From Impatiens glandulifera (lineage: Eukaryota; Streptophyta; Magnoliopsida; Ericales; Balsaminaceae), in contig NC_061868.1 in the NCBI RefSeq assembly GCF_907164915.1, positions 47,925,689-47,989,688 of the forward strand: 64,000 nt of DNA, read 5' to 3'. The position numbers and the translations under genes were made by a program. Under the pieces are notes generated by a model. The model saw only the letters and a program-made list of their open reading frames with translations. It ran no database searches and was not told the origin of the DNA. Each line of letters starts with the position of its first letter. Position 1 is the stretch's first letter. Below are positions 25,697 through 36,776 of this stretch, in pieces.

Positions 25697-26481
25697 AAAA
25701 GTACGGCAATTCGGCAGCTCGGGTTAACCCTAACTCACTTTATTTTTTTAATCACTTATCACTCTCTCAGTTCTCTTCTCCCAATTTTTTGGTTCCCATT
25801 AAATTTACCTATTTCTAATTCCACGCGGGTAGATTACCGATTTCTAATTATAAACTCGGAGAATAACAAATTATTTCATTCACCTCAAGCATCACCTCCT
25901 ACCTGAATAAGTTGATTCCGCTTTTACCCGACTAAAAAACGATTTAAGGTGACATTGTAAATCATAACTTAAACCTAGTTTCCTTTCCAGATAAAAACAT
26001 AGTTATTCGAAAATCGGAGATTGTAGTTTGATTTGAAGTCTTGTCCCTCGCATAATACAGTTAAATCTCTTTTATTTCAACTTCTTTTAAGTTATTGTCA
26101 TCATTATCTTGTCAAAATTTAGCTTATTTTGAAGTTCAAACTTCATATAGTTGATGACAGTAGTTTGATATTATTTTAAGGTTCATATTTTTTTTAGAAT
26201 TAAAAAAGAATTAGCATGACACCCCACAACCATGATCCCCGCATAAACTCAAAGCGTTTGTAGATGGAATCAAACCATGATCTTTTAGTTTTTTTTTTAG
26301 GGTCATATTTGATAATTAATATAGTGATTATTAAGTCTCTGAATTATCTTTTATGTGTAGTTTGATGATTTTTTGTTATTTTGTATTATTTTATTATTAT
26401 ATAAAATTCACTAGTTGAATTAGTAACTTAGTGACTTAGTCCCTTCACCGGGTTGATAACCAGACCGAGTTTCAAAACTAT
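25697..26481. repeat. 5'-truncated copy of a nonautonomous repeat ending in TTTCAAAACTAT
   Basis: This shares blocks in order with the copy at 26492-27166: GGTTAACC-type start, CACTTATCACTCTCT, CCATT-A-CTAAC/TTTACC, GGGTA-ATTAC, TCAAGCATCACCTCCTACC, AACTTAAACCTA, and the end CACCGGGTTGAT-CC-GAGTTTCAAAACTAT. It carries extra sequence at about 26150-26330. It has no coding capacity. It stands head-to-tail with the second copy. Confidence 0.6.
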
Positions 26482-26491
26482 GGTTAAGATC

Positions 26492-27166
26492 ATATTTTTG
26501 AAACCCGGTCCAGTCCGCCAGTCGGACTAGCAAACCCAGTGAGTCGGTCGTAAAAACATGTTGGGTTGATGAAAAAATCAAAATTGCAATCAACCTAGTT
26601 AAATCTGGTCAACCCGTCGGTTGGACCGAAAATCCTGTAGCCCGAGTTAACCGAACGAGTTTATCGTATTTTTAAAAAAAATCACGTCTTCTATTTCTCA
26701 CTTATCACTCTCTTAATTTTCTTTCCCACTTTTTTGATTTCCATTGAGCTAACATATTTTTAGTTTTATATGGGTAAATTACAGATTTCTAGTTTTAGAC
26801 ATTGAGAATGACAAATTATTTCAATCACCTCAAGTTCCACCTCCTAACTGAATCAGCTGATTTCGTTTTTACCATACTAAAAACAATTTAAGATGTTATT
26901 GTAAGTCATAACTTAAACCTATTTTTCTCAAAAAAAAAAAAACATAATTATCAAAAAAAAAATTGAGATTGTAGTTTGATTTGAAGATTTGTCCATCACA
27001 TAATGTAGTTAAGTCTCTTTTTATTTTAATTTTATTTAAGTTATTATCAACATTTTATTATTATATGAAACTCACTAGTTGAACTAATTGACCCACCGAT
27101 TGAACTAGTAACCTAGTGACCCAGTTTCTTCACCGGGTTGATGATCGGGTCGGTTTTCAAAACTAT
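26492..27166. mobile_element. nonautonomous repeat with TTTTGAAAC terminal inverted repeats
   Basis: The left end ATATTTTTGAAACCC and the right end, read inward, ATAGTTTTGAAAACC form a short inverted repeat. The left arm is rich in GGTCCAGTCCGCC/GGTCAACCCGTCGG words typical of a widespread plant repeat. I could not fix a target-site duplication, so the superfamily is open (hAT-like is possible). It follows a truncated relative at 25697-26481 directly. Confidence 0.55.
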
Positions 27167-28317
27167 AATTAAAATAATAGAAAGAACATTTAAATGTACT
27201 ACTAATATTAATAATTATTAAAAAAATATATTTTATTATAATATTATTTAAAATATATATATTATAAAAATTAAAAAATAATATTTATTTATTTTATTAT
27301 AAAAATTTGATGTTTTATAGACAATAGATTTCATACTTTTACTAATTAATATAAGTATAGTTATATAATAATAGATTATAAAATAATTAATATAAATATA
27401 CTTTTTATATTTATTATAATGGAAAAAAACCAAACGATGAAAATGTCAATTTTAAGATTAAAATAAAAATAATCTATATAATAATAATAATATTAATAAT
27501 AAATATAATAATAATAATAATCTTAAATTAATGCATATATCATTTAAAAATAATTATGCATATATTAGGAAGAAATATATCATCAATATAATAATAATAA
27601 TAATAATAACAAATATAAATATAATATAAAAAATATAATAATAATATAATATTATAATAATAATAATATAATAATAATAATGTAATAATAATAATATAAA
27701 ATATAATATAATATAATGATAATAATATAAAATATAATATAATAATAATAATAATAAATTTAATATAATAATAGTAAATATAATAATAAATAATAATAGT
27801 AATAAATATAATAAATATAATTATAATAATACATATAATAATAATATATATATAATACATATATTAAAGGTTTGATTAGATTTAAAATAAAAATAATGAA
27901 AAATATGTTAAATTATTTTAGTTTTTTTAATATTATAAAATGTTTTGATAAAAATATTTATATAACATTATTACAAAAAATAATATTATAAAAAATGATA
28001 TATAAATATATATATATATATATATTATTTAATAAAAAATTCAAATTTATTTAATATTAAAAAACATATTTATCTAAATTTTAATTTTAATTAAAAAAAT
28101 ATTTTATTATTAATAAATATTTAAAATTTGAATAAATTCTTTTTAATATATTTAATTTAAAATTATTTGTTATATTTAATATTTATTTTTAAATAATAAA
28201 AAGTTTTAATTTTTATATATTAGATAAATTTTGATTAGTTTAATTATTTAAATAACATCATTATTATCTTTTTGTTTAGTTTGCTGACTCAAAACAAATT
28301 AAGATTTTTTTATTAAT
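27167..28317. other. AT-rich spacer with TAA microsatellite
   Basis: No gene. 27478-27850 is an interrupted (TAA)n/(ATA)n block whose long frames are Ile/Tyr homopolymers. Confidence 0.6.
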
Positions 28318-28775
28318 AAAAATAAAAATATGCATTATCATTTAAAATTAATAAAATAATTGTAATCTAACCAAAATAAAAAATTACCATTTAACAATAA
28401 TAAAAATAAAATAATATAATTGTATTTCTGTCTATACATTATAATTTCAACTGAAACTTCGGTTCTCATTTATAACAGCATCCTAAATTAGTTTATTCGG
28501 TTGAAATGGCCATCTACTTATTCGGTTGAAATGGCCATCTACATTTAAAAATAAAAATATGCATTATCATTTAAAATTAATAAAATAATTGTAATCTAAC
28601 CAAAATAAAAAATTACCATTTAACAATAATAAAAATAAAATAATATAATTGTATTTCTGTCTATACATTATAATTTCAACTGAAACTTCGGTTCTCATTT
28701 ATAACAGCATCCTAAATTAGTTTATTCGGTTGAAATGGCCATCTACTTATTCGGTTGAAATGGCCATCTACATGG
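28318..28775. repeat. exact tandem duplication, 229-bp unit, two copies
   Basis: The unit starting AAAAATAAAAATATGCATT at 28318 recurs at 28547 and I find no difference between the copies. Each copy itself ends with a doubled 25-bp word (TTATTCGGTTGAAATGGCCA and following). Absence of divergence in neutral AT-rich DNA means a very recent duplication or an assembly artefact. Confidence 0.85.
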
Positions 28776-28975
28776 CTAGTTATTTCTCATCCTCCAAGAT
28801 CATGAGTTCGTGGGGAAAAGATACGACTAGGGACCCTACTGGGAATATGGCCATGTAGCTAGTGGTTTCTCATCCTACAAGATCATGAGTACACTACTGG
28901 GAATATGGGAATATGTCTGCACAATTTGAAAATGTACATTCATAATCAACATTAAAAGATGTTTATGTCTATATT
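28771..28975 (-). pseudogene. two broken copies of part of HDG5-like exon 5
   Basis: 28772-28850 and 28850-28975 each match 11729-11880 of the HDG5-like gene, in the same orientation. Shared words include ATGGCTAG, TTTCTCATCCTCCAAGATCA, TGAGTTCG, ACTACTGGGAA, ATGTCTGCACAATTTGA and AAAAGATGTT-ATGTCTA. The first copy covers the proximal part; the second repeats it with a deletion and goes on to the distal part. The source encodes the linker between the zipper and START domains. Indels destroy the frame. They lie about 17 kb from the gene with no adjacent introns or other exons. Confidence 0.8.
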
Positions 28976-30725
28976 CAAAATAGTGTTTGCACTCGGTTAC
29001 ATTAATAAATGATAAAGTGTACGTGTTCATATTCTTAATTTATAATTTAACCAATTAAAAATTAAAAAATCTTCTAAAATAATCACTATTTTAATAAATG
29101 ATCTCATAAGTTTTCTGAATTAAAAATGTATTTTGACATAAGGTTAATCACTATTTTAATAAAGAATTACACTTAAGTTTGTGTGATGTTGGTTATTTAA
29201 GATATTTTATAAATGTTTTTAAAAATAAATATTTAGATGTAAAAGTTTATATTTAAATTTTATAAAGAGAAATTAAAATATTTTATTATTTTGATAGATT
29301 AATTAAGTGATTTAATTGTTAAAAAAAAGATAAAAATTAAAAATTTCAAAATAATCCATATTAAACTATCTTAAAGATATCAATTTAGTCAAAATAGTTG
29401 GCATAAATTAATAAAATAAAAAATCTGTCAGAGTTTAATTTTAAGAAAATATTAATTATATATAATTAAATTTAATTTTAAAAATATTTATTTAAATATT
29501 AAATAATAATAATAATAATAAATATCACTATAAAAAATATTTATTTAAATACATAATAAAAAAATTTAATCTATAAATATAAATTTATTTATTTTTAATA
29601 TAAAATTAAAATTATTTATATACTAGTAAATTTTATAATAATAAATTTAAAATGGAGTTTAAATATTTAAAAAGTTTACTTAAATTTTGATTTTTTTTTT
29701 TAAATAGTAAAAATTTTAAAATTAATTTGAGATTTTAAAAGTTTTGCAAGACACTAAAATATGTTTAATCTTTAGATTATTTAGGAGGATTTTACTAAAT
29801 TTTAAAAACATAAAATTGTCTAAATTAGTTTATTTTTTGGAATTTACAAAAACTCATACATCACATTCTAACTTCAATTTTGTTGCAGAGTGACCTCAAC
29901 TTCCATTTTCATTTAGAGTTTAAGTTAATTAATGTCTAGATCTAAAATTTAAAAACCAAACTTAAACTACCTTATTGGGTATTTAAAACCCAAATAACTT
30001 AATTTTTAATCTAACAATTTCTTAGAAACTTTTTTTATTTTTCTAAAAACACAACTATCTTCTCTTCATTCTCTTTATCAATCAAATTTCAATCTATTCA
30101 TTGACCAAACTTATAAAAATATTATTATTATTAAAAAATAATAAATTTATTAAATTAAATTAACTTCAAAAACTAATTTTTTCTAAAAACATATCAAACA
30201 AATTATAATATTTTTATTTATTTTTAAAACCAGATATTATCTCCAAACCAACTTAGAATTTTTTTTTTCAAGTCAACTTGGAATAGTGTAGTTAGAAAAA
30301 CATAAAAAATTGAGTGCATATAAATGTAAAATAGTAATAATTAATTATCTTTTTCATAAACTTAATGATATAAAAGAATAATTTAATGATTAAAAATATT
30401 TCATTTTTCACTGGTTAGACAGTTTTATGATGTTTTCTTTTTGCAAACACACAGCTCATTTGTGTTTTATTTCTATGCATTTTGATGTTCTCCCTATTTG
30501 AAAAAAAAAGAGACCTTTTTTCATTGTTCAATCGTTAATATATAATTCAATATTTCTCAACAAAAAAGTCACCAAAGTAGGGTAACACTTTGGATCATTT
30601 GCTTTGGCCCATTCAACACGTGGTTGATTTATGTTCATGTTCTTTGTTGGCTGATCCCATACACAAAATGAACATAATAATATATATGAGCTATGGTTTC
30701 TTAGATTCAAAGTAAGCAAACAACA
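28976..30725. other. intergenic, upstream of the NLR gene
   Basis: AT-rich, no recognisable coding sequence. The last 250 bp should hold the promoter and leader of the NLR gene, but I see no certain TATA box. Confidence 0.5.
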
Positions 30726-33700
30726 ATGGCCGATGCAGCTATAATCAACTGTTTGATTTCAAACATGTTGTCACTTGTTGAGGACGAGTTATCTTTTCTA
30801 TGGTGCTTCAAGAACCAGATTCTAAAGTTATCCAGCACTTTATCATGCATCAACGCCGTACTAAAAGATGCAGATCGAAGGAGACTCAAGGAGAAAGATG
30901 ACCAAATGAAAGATTGGTTGCGAAAGCTCAAAGATGTAGCATACGAGGTTCGGGACATCATAGATGAGTGCACCACCGAACAAATTCGCCATCAAGTCAA
31001 AAGTCGTAACGCCTCCTCTTCATCTTCGAGGCAAGTAATCAATTCAATCTTAACTCCCTTTAGTGATACTTTGATACGTCTTAAGATCAATCATAAAATT
31101 AAGGATGTTCAAGAGAAACTAGACCAGGTCTCGTTTGAACGAGAAAAGTTACATTTACGTGAAACAAGGGAGGATGAAGGAAAAACAGAGTATAGTGTTG
31201 GTAGATCGCGTGAAACTATGTCTATTTTGACCGAGAGTTGTATTTACGGGAGAGATGATGAGTTAAAACAGATTGTTGATATTTTAGTTGAGGAAACTAA
31301 TGCTGCTAGAAATTTATCAATTCTTCCCATAGTTGGGATCGGAGGGTTGGGTAAAACCACACTTGCCCAAATGATCTTCAACGACGAACAAGTGTTGAAG
31401 CATTTCAATCCTAGATTTTGGGTGTGTGTCTCCGAGGAATTTGATATAAATCAAGTTCTCAAAGCCATTATTGAAAACGAAACAAGAGGAGCTTTGAGCA
31501 TCTCATTCCTAGAAAATTTGCAGATGAAAGTTAGAGATATATTGAAAGGAAAAAGATATTTGATTGTGTTAGACGATGTTTGGAACGAAAATCAATCGAA
31601 ATGGGATGACCTGAAGGATATATTGAACTGTGGATCAGAAGGTGCTTTCATCTTGACAACAACTCGTAAATTAAAGGTGGCCGAAATAATGAGAACGGCC
31701 GAGCCAATTCATTTATCATCGCTCTCTAACGATGACAGTTGGCTACTATTCAAAGAACGCGCCTTTATGAATGGAATACCGCAAAATCCAAACCTTATTG
31801 ACATAGGAAGAGAAATAGCTAGAAAATGTAAAGGTGTTCCTTTAGTGGCAAAAACATTGGGCAGTCAATTGAAGTTCAAGATGGGATCCAAAGAATGGTG
31901 CAGAATAAGAGATAATGGAATATGGGAGCAATCACTCGAGAACAATTCTATTTTGCCTATTCTCAAGTTGAGTTACTTTGATCTCCCTTATGAATTGAGA
32001 AGATGCTTCGCCTATTGTGCTATATTTCCAAAGGACACTAACATTAAAAAACAAAGACTGATTCAATTTTGGATGGCTCATGATTTAGTTCCAACAATTG
32101 ATAACCTAGAGCTAGAAGATGTTGGAAATATGATCTGGAATGAGTTGTTCTTGAGATCCTTTTTTGAAGAGAGTACAATAGAACAAGTGTCATATCTTGG
32201 ACAACTTCATACTGATACGTGTAAGATGCATGATCTTATGCACGATCTTGCCCTATCTATTATGGAAGATGAATGTTATATAATGGAAGCCACCTCGAGC
32301 AATGTTTTCAAGAAAGGAATTCGTCACATAACTGTGTGTAATGATTTTAGCAAGACAACAACTAATAACTTTCTTGAACAAATTGGTAGTGCTAAAGGCT
32401 TGCAATCAATAATACTATGCGAAGGATTTGTTAATAATCAGAAGCTCGCAAATGTAAACATGTTTGATCTCTTGAAGCAATCTCCATCTTTACGTGTCCT
32501 TGAAACAATCGACGCAAAGAGGGCAAATCAAGTTTTGGGTTGTGTAGGATATCTAAAGCATCTTAGATATTTAAACCTTTCAAGAACCGAGATAACAACA
32601 ATACCCAATTCTATTTGTAGGCTTTGGAACTTACAGACCTTGAACCTCAATAATTGTTACAATCTCGTAAGATTGCCAAAGAACATGAAAGATTTGATTA
32701 GCCTCCGACATCTTTATCTAATGTATTGCAATCAAATAAAAAGCATGCCTCCCAAGATGGGGCAATTGACACGTCTACAGACGTTAAGCTTGTTTGTGAT
32801 AGGTAAGGAAAGAGATTGTCAAGTAGATCAACTGAAAGAACTGGATCTCAGAGGATATTTAAGAATCATGAACCTTGAAAGAATTAGTGATATAACAGTT
32901 GCTACAGGAGTAAATCTAGATAAAAGGTTGAATCTTCGAAATTTAGAGTTACATTGGGAATATGATGAAGAGGAAGACAAAGATAAACATGATGTTGTAG
33001 CTGAAGCTTTGAAAGGGCCAATAAGCCTTGAGAACTTGAGAATGACTGGTTACAAAGGTGTGAATCTTCCTAAATGGTTGGGGAAGCTTCATTCATTAAG
33101 ATATCTTTTCCTTTCGGAGATGGAAAATATTGAGCACATATTTGTTAGTGAAAGTGGCAATGACAATGGAGTATTATTACCAAAGCTAGAGATGTTTCAC
33201 ATAAAAAACATGATGAATTTGAGGGATTTAGTGTCTCCTACAACAACAGAAAGAATATTAACAGTATTCCCAAGTCTCTTTGAACTTTCAATAGCTAAAT
33301 GTCCAAAACTAAAATCATTGTCGAATCTCAAATCACTAAAGGTTTTAATTATCCATGGTGATGGTTGTGATGAGTTGTTATATAACATCTCAAATCTTAG
33401 CGGTCTTGTTGAGCTCTTCCTTTTTGGATTCAAAACAAGTGTTTCATTTCCAGAGGGAATGTTTCAGAACCATTATGCTACTCTCAAGACTCTCCAAATA
33501 AGACAGTGTGATCTACTTGAAGAGCCTCCTCTACAGTTATCATCAACACTAGGGTCATTCCTATCTCTTCGAGAATTGGAAATTTGGGCTTGCCCCAAGT
33601 TAAGTCATTTGTTTGATGAAGAAATGGTAAGACTCACTTCACTAGAGAAGTTAATGATTTGGGATTGTCACAATCTAGTGTCTCTTTCAAGAGGAGGAGT

Positions 33701-33917
33701 CACGAGAATGGACTCTCTGAAGCATCTAATATTGAAGGACTGCCCTAACTTGATGCTATCGTTGGAAGAATGGGAAAACATCATTTCAGTTGAGTGTTTG
33801 TCCATCTATGATTGCCCTATGTTGGTGCCATTGATAGAGGCGGATTACATTATCCCGCTGATCCGCTCCCATCAAGCAAGAATTGGACGTGACTTCAAAG
33901 TAGATTTCTTAAAGTAA
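30726..33917 (+). CDS. CC-NBS-LRR (CNL) disease-resistance-type receptor, RGA-like
   Basis: One uninterrupted exon of 1063 codons. Intracellular immune receptors of this class detect pathogen effectors and switch between ADP and ATP states. An Rx-type coiled coil fills residues 1-150 (with LKDADRRRLKEK and VAYEVRDIIDE). The NB-ARC domain follows: P-loop GIGGLGKTTLAQ (about 194-205), kinase-2 KRYLIVLDDVWNE (267-279, the Trp marking the CNL class), TTTR (301-304), a GVPL motif (360-363), CFAYCAIFP and the MHD switch in KMHDLMHDLA (490-499). About 15 irregular LRRs run from roughly 560 to the end. All key motifs are present and the frame is open, so it looks functional. The relatives I recognise are RGA2/RGA3-like proteins; the ligand cannot be inferred. 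Confidence 0.96.
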   Translation: MADAAIINCLISNMLSLVEDELSFLWCFKNQILKLSSTLSCINAVLKDADRRRLKEKDDQMKDWLRKLKDVAYEVRDIIDECTTEQIRHQVKSRNASSSSSRQVINSILTPFSDTLIRLKINHKIKDVQEKLDQVSFEREKLHLRETREDEGKTEYSVGRSRETMSILTESCIYGRDDELKQIVDILVEETNAARNLSILPIVGIGGLGKTTLAQMIFNDEQVLKHFNPRFWVCVSEEFDINQVLKAIIENETRGALSISFLENLQMKVRDILKGKRYLIVLDDVWNENQSKWDDLKDILNCGSEGAFILTTTRKLKVAEIMRTAEPIHLSSLSNDDSWLLFKERAFMNGIPQNPNLIDIGREIARKCKGVPLVAKTLGSQLKFKMGSKEWCRIRDNGIWEQSLENNSILPILKLSYFDLPYELRRCFAYCAIFPKDTNIKKQRLIQFWMAHDLVPTIDNLELEDVGNMIWNELFLRSFFEESTIEQVSYLGQLHTDTCKMHDLMHDLALSIMEDECYIMEATSSNVFKKGIRHITVCNDFSKTTTNNFLEQIGSAKGLQSIILCEGFVNNQKLANVNMFDLLKQSPSLRVLETIDAKRANQVLGCVGYLKHLRYLNLSRTEITTIPNSICRLWNLQTLNLNNCYNLVRLPKNMKDLISLRHLYLMYCNQIKSMPPKMGQLTRLQTLSLFVIGKERDCQVDQLKELDLRGYLRIMNLERISDITVATGVNLDKRLNLRNLELHWEYDEEEDKDKHDVVAEALKGPISLENLRMTGYKGVNLPKWLGKLHSLRYLFLSEMENIEHIFVSESGNDNGVLLPKLEMFHIKNMMNLRDLVSPTTTERILTVFPSLFELSIAKCPKLKSLSNLKSLKVLIIHGDGCDELLYNISNLSGLVELFLFGFKTSVSFPEGMFQNHYATLKTLQIRQCDLLEEPPLQLSSTLGSFLSLRELEIWACPKLSHLFDEEMVRLTSLEKLMIWDCHNLVSLSRGGVTRMDSLKHLILKDCPNLMLSLEEWENIISVECLSIYDCPMLVPLIEADYIIPLIRSHQARIGRDFKVDFLK

Positions 33918-34806
33918 GAATAGCTCATCAACTGCATCTTAGTCTGTATGTCTCTCTCACTCTCATGTTAAAGTTATTGCTATTTCGATGATGACAATGA
34001 TGTTATATACTAACCTTTCCATGCCTTTTTTTTCAGACTAAGTTCGGTTCTCAAATGAAGTCAATATCTCCATCATCATCCAACAACTAAAAGCAGAGGT
34101 TATTATCTAGCTCTTCTGGCCCATCAATTAGAAATTGTTAGAAGTATTGATGATAATTTCTCTACAACTTGTTGAAAATCTCTTTTTTTTTCTTACAGAA
34201 AAACCTAATATTGCAAGGAAAAATAGAATAGCAATGATCCTAAGATCTGTACCAGACATTATCTTTCACCCTGAACTATCCTATCACTGATCTCAAAATG
34301 GCAGATGAAAACGATTTGAAATATGGAAATATACTAATGATTCTTTAAAAGAAAAGAGTTACTTACTCCAAGAGGTTCATATAATAAATGCAGGTCTTCA
34401 TAATCAACGCTTTGATTAGTGGAAAAACAATGCACGAAATTAAAGAGTAAAGACGAAGGAACCTTTCAGATTCACTGATTGTTCTTCCACTGTTCCAATC
34501 GTCCTTCTCCATCGCTTCCCAAACTCTTAGTTTGTCTTCATTTGATTCTGTAAATTATATCATATGATTCATATCTTTATTATGTTATAAATCAAGAACA
34601 GTATAAGTAAGTGATTGTAAGCAACTCGTGATTCAGGCAAAATCATGATAAATTCAATCTTCTTTCTTGCCTAAATCGCGCTAGTATAAAGAAAGATGTA
34701 AATTTTAGTAAAAATGTACAGGACATGAAACAAGTTGAAGATTATTTATATGCTTCTCCCAACCGTTTTACAAGAAAGAGAGCTTTTGACAGTGTAATTC
34801 TAGTTG
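33918..34806. other. intergenic between NLR and the small minus-strand gene
   Basis: No coding sequence recognised. It should contain both 3' untranslated regions, since the two genes converge here. Confidence 0.5.
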
Positions 34807-35639
34807 TTATGCATGCTGCATGATCCACTGCATTATGTCTTTACGAATGACGCCCTCCTCTAAACCCACTCTTCTTCTCCCAATACTCAAGAACCTCTGC
34901 TGAATCACGACCCCGGATGGCCTCATCATTGTCTTCTCAAACGGTCTCGACCAAACATTTCCAGATGCAGTAAAAAGATTCCTACCAGAATGACTGTCAC
35001 CATTAGTTCCATATCTTCTCAGGCCACCACCAGTAGTGTTGTGGGGAGAAGACGATTTAGGTAACTTGTTTGTCGTGTCAGACTTGATATTGGTTTTTGT
35101 CATCTCACCACTAGCGGCAGGAGATTGCTCGGCGGCGGCGGCGGTGGTGGTGGTGGTGGGGTGACCGCAGCGTATCTGAGCTGACGGTTTCATCTTGTCA
35201 AGCCACCTCAGAATCCAGTTGCCAAAATTCCGACCAACTTCAATATCTCTTTCCTGTATGTTTTTGTGAAATCTCAACGCTACATCAAACGCAGCTCGTG
35301 TCTTCCTGTAAAAATCAAAAGAAATCTGAAGTTCGCTGGATAATGAGTTGAATTGATTGCAGCAGCAGCAGCAGCAGGAGGTTATTATAATTTACTTTCA
35401 ATGAGTTGAATTGATTGTTATTGAAATCGCAATGATAAATTTACAAAAGAAGAGAAAAACTCGACGGAATCCAGATAAACACAGATGAAAAGGGAATTGA
35501 AGATTTACCCGCGAACGAAGTTGCGGATCTTAGGGTGCTTAGGGGTGATAAGACGACGCTGAATCTTGAGAGCCAACCTATAAGTTCGCTTCAAACCTAG
35601 AAAATATGCAGTTCCAAGAGTGATCTCCCAAAGAACCAT
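34807..35639 (-). CDS. small conserved plant protein of unknown function, two exons
   Basis: Exon 1 is 35639-35509 (starts MVLWEITLGTAYFLGLKR) and exon 2 is 35305-34807, joined in frame to 209 codons plus stop. The first 75 residues look constrained: a hydrophobic N-terminus, then a basic helix with RLALKIQRRL and PKHPKIRNFVRGK, and on into RDIEVGRNFGNWILRWLDKMKP. The remainder is low-complexity (Thr and Ala runs from ACC/GCC repeats) with a basic tail carrying SIGRRRVGLEEG. I have a sense of seeing this N-terminal pattern in other plants but cannot name the family or a function. A membrane or organelle association is possible from the N-terminus. The upstream flank (35640-35910) shows no other gene. 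Confidence 0.75.
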
Positions 35640-35910
35640 TTTTTAATTTCAATCCAACTTTCCTTTTCTCGATCTTTTCTATTTCTCCGATGATAACTGC
35701 ATCATCATCATCGTAGGGGCACCGACATATGCCCGACAGAACCGCCACAACACTCATCACCACCGTTCTTTTTTTTATATACAATTCCATTTTTCTTGGG
35801 CCTAATTGGGCCTTTCTTAACATCGAACATAATAATAACATAATTTAAAACTTAGGTTTTTTTAAAGTCTTTAATGGACAACTTAAAATTATTTGTTTAT
35901 ATTTATTTAT

Positions 35911-36073
35911 GAGGAGTGATAGAGAAATGGAATTTCGTGAGGGAATGACTTGTCATCACATTTATTAGTTGGAAAATGTAAAAGTGGGAGTAAAGAGAGA
36001 AATTATTTGACTTTTTCAACAAATAAAATTATGCCAAGTCATTTCCTCACCAAATTCCCTCAAATCATTTCTC
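35911..36073. mobile_element. Mutator-type MITE, copy 2, with 9-bp target-site duplication
   Basis: A 163-bp relative of the element at 20785-20989, flanked by perfect 9-bp repeats TTTATTTAT (35902-35910 and 36074-36082). The left end is GAGGAGTGATAGAGAAATGG; the right, read inward, is GAGAAATGATTTGAGGGAAT. The interior shares GGAAAATGTAAAAGTG and AGAAATTATTTGA with copy 1. The tandem duplications of copy 1 are absent. Confidence 0.85.
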
Positions 36074-36240
36074 TTTATTTATATGCATAGTAACACATAT
36101 TATCATAATCATTTAAACTAATATGAATATACAAAAATGAATTAGAATGCTTCCAAATATATATTAAATGATTTGTTTTTATTTTTGTCATGACAAAGAA
36201 GTGTGTAACAGAATTGGTGACATTGTCTTATTGAGACTAC

Positions 36241-36249
36241 CCTAACAAT
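36241..36249. repeat. left 9-bp target-site duplication of the giant MULE
   Basis: CCTAACAAT directly before the left terminus; the same 9 bases follow the right terminus at 58743-58751. Nine bases is the standard for Mutator-like elements. Confidence 0.88.
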
Positions 36250-36776
36250 CAGTTCAGATGTTCTGCTACCGATTGTCGTGTTCCCCTGTGGCGCACCAAT
36301 CAGATTGCAGCATTATTAATTTAATAATAAATCAATCTGGGCAGGAGACGGAGGGAGGGAGAATCCGGAATCCGGGTTTAGGCCCGGGTTCACACCAGAC
36401 GCCGTTAACGGAAGCGCCCGTTAACGCCAGGAAATAATATAATATTCAGATAATACCCAGATAAGATATCTTCGCTCTGATCTACACGCCCATTGAAATG
36501 ACCCTCATGTAAACCCCCCATACCCAACCATGAGAAGACCGTCTGCCGTTCATGAAAATACACTTACACGTCCATGTAATGACCGAATTGACATGCATAT
36601 TATATTTACGTTTATTAAATATTAATTTAATTTATTAAATAACACAGGCAGCGATATAATATTCGCTTCAAGTAATTCAATCTTTTATTTTCTTGGATTT
36701 TTTATTTACTTTTTTTATTTAATTTTTTTTTGCCTCGAGACTCGCTGGAGCGAAGATATATTTGCTTCAATTAATT
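36250..36776 (+). repeat. left terminal inverted repeat of the giant MULE
   Basis: About 527 bp that pair with 58221-58742 in reverse orientation. Conserved landmarks include the GTTCCCCTGTGGCGCACCAA block, a GGAATCCGGGTTTAGGCCCG block, GTTAACGGAAGCGCCCGTTA and AAGATATCTTCGCTCTGATC. The arms differ by scattered substitutions and small indels. The GC-rich outer 200 bp contrast with the AT-rich flanks. Confidence 0.88.
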
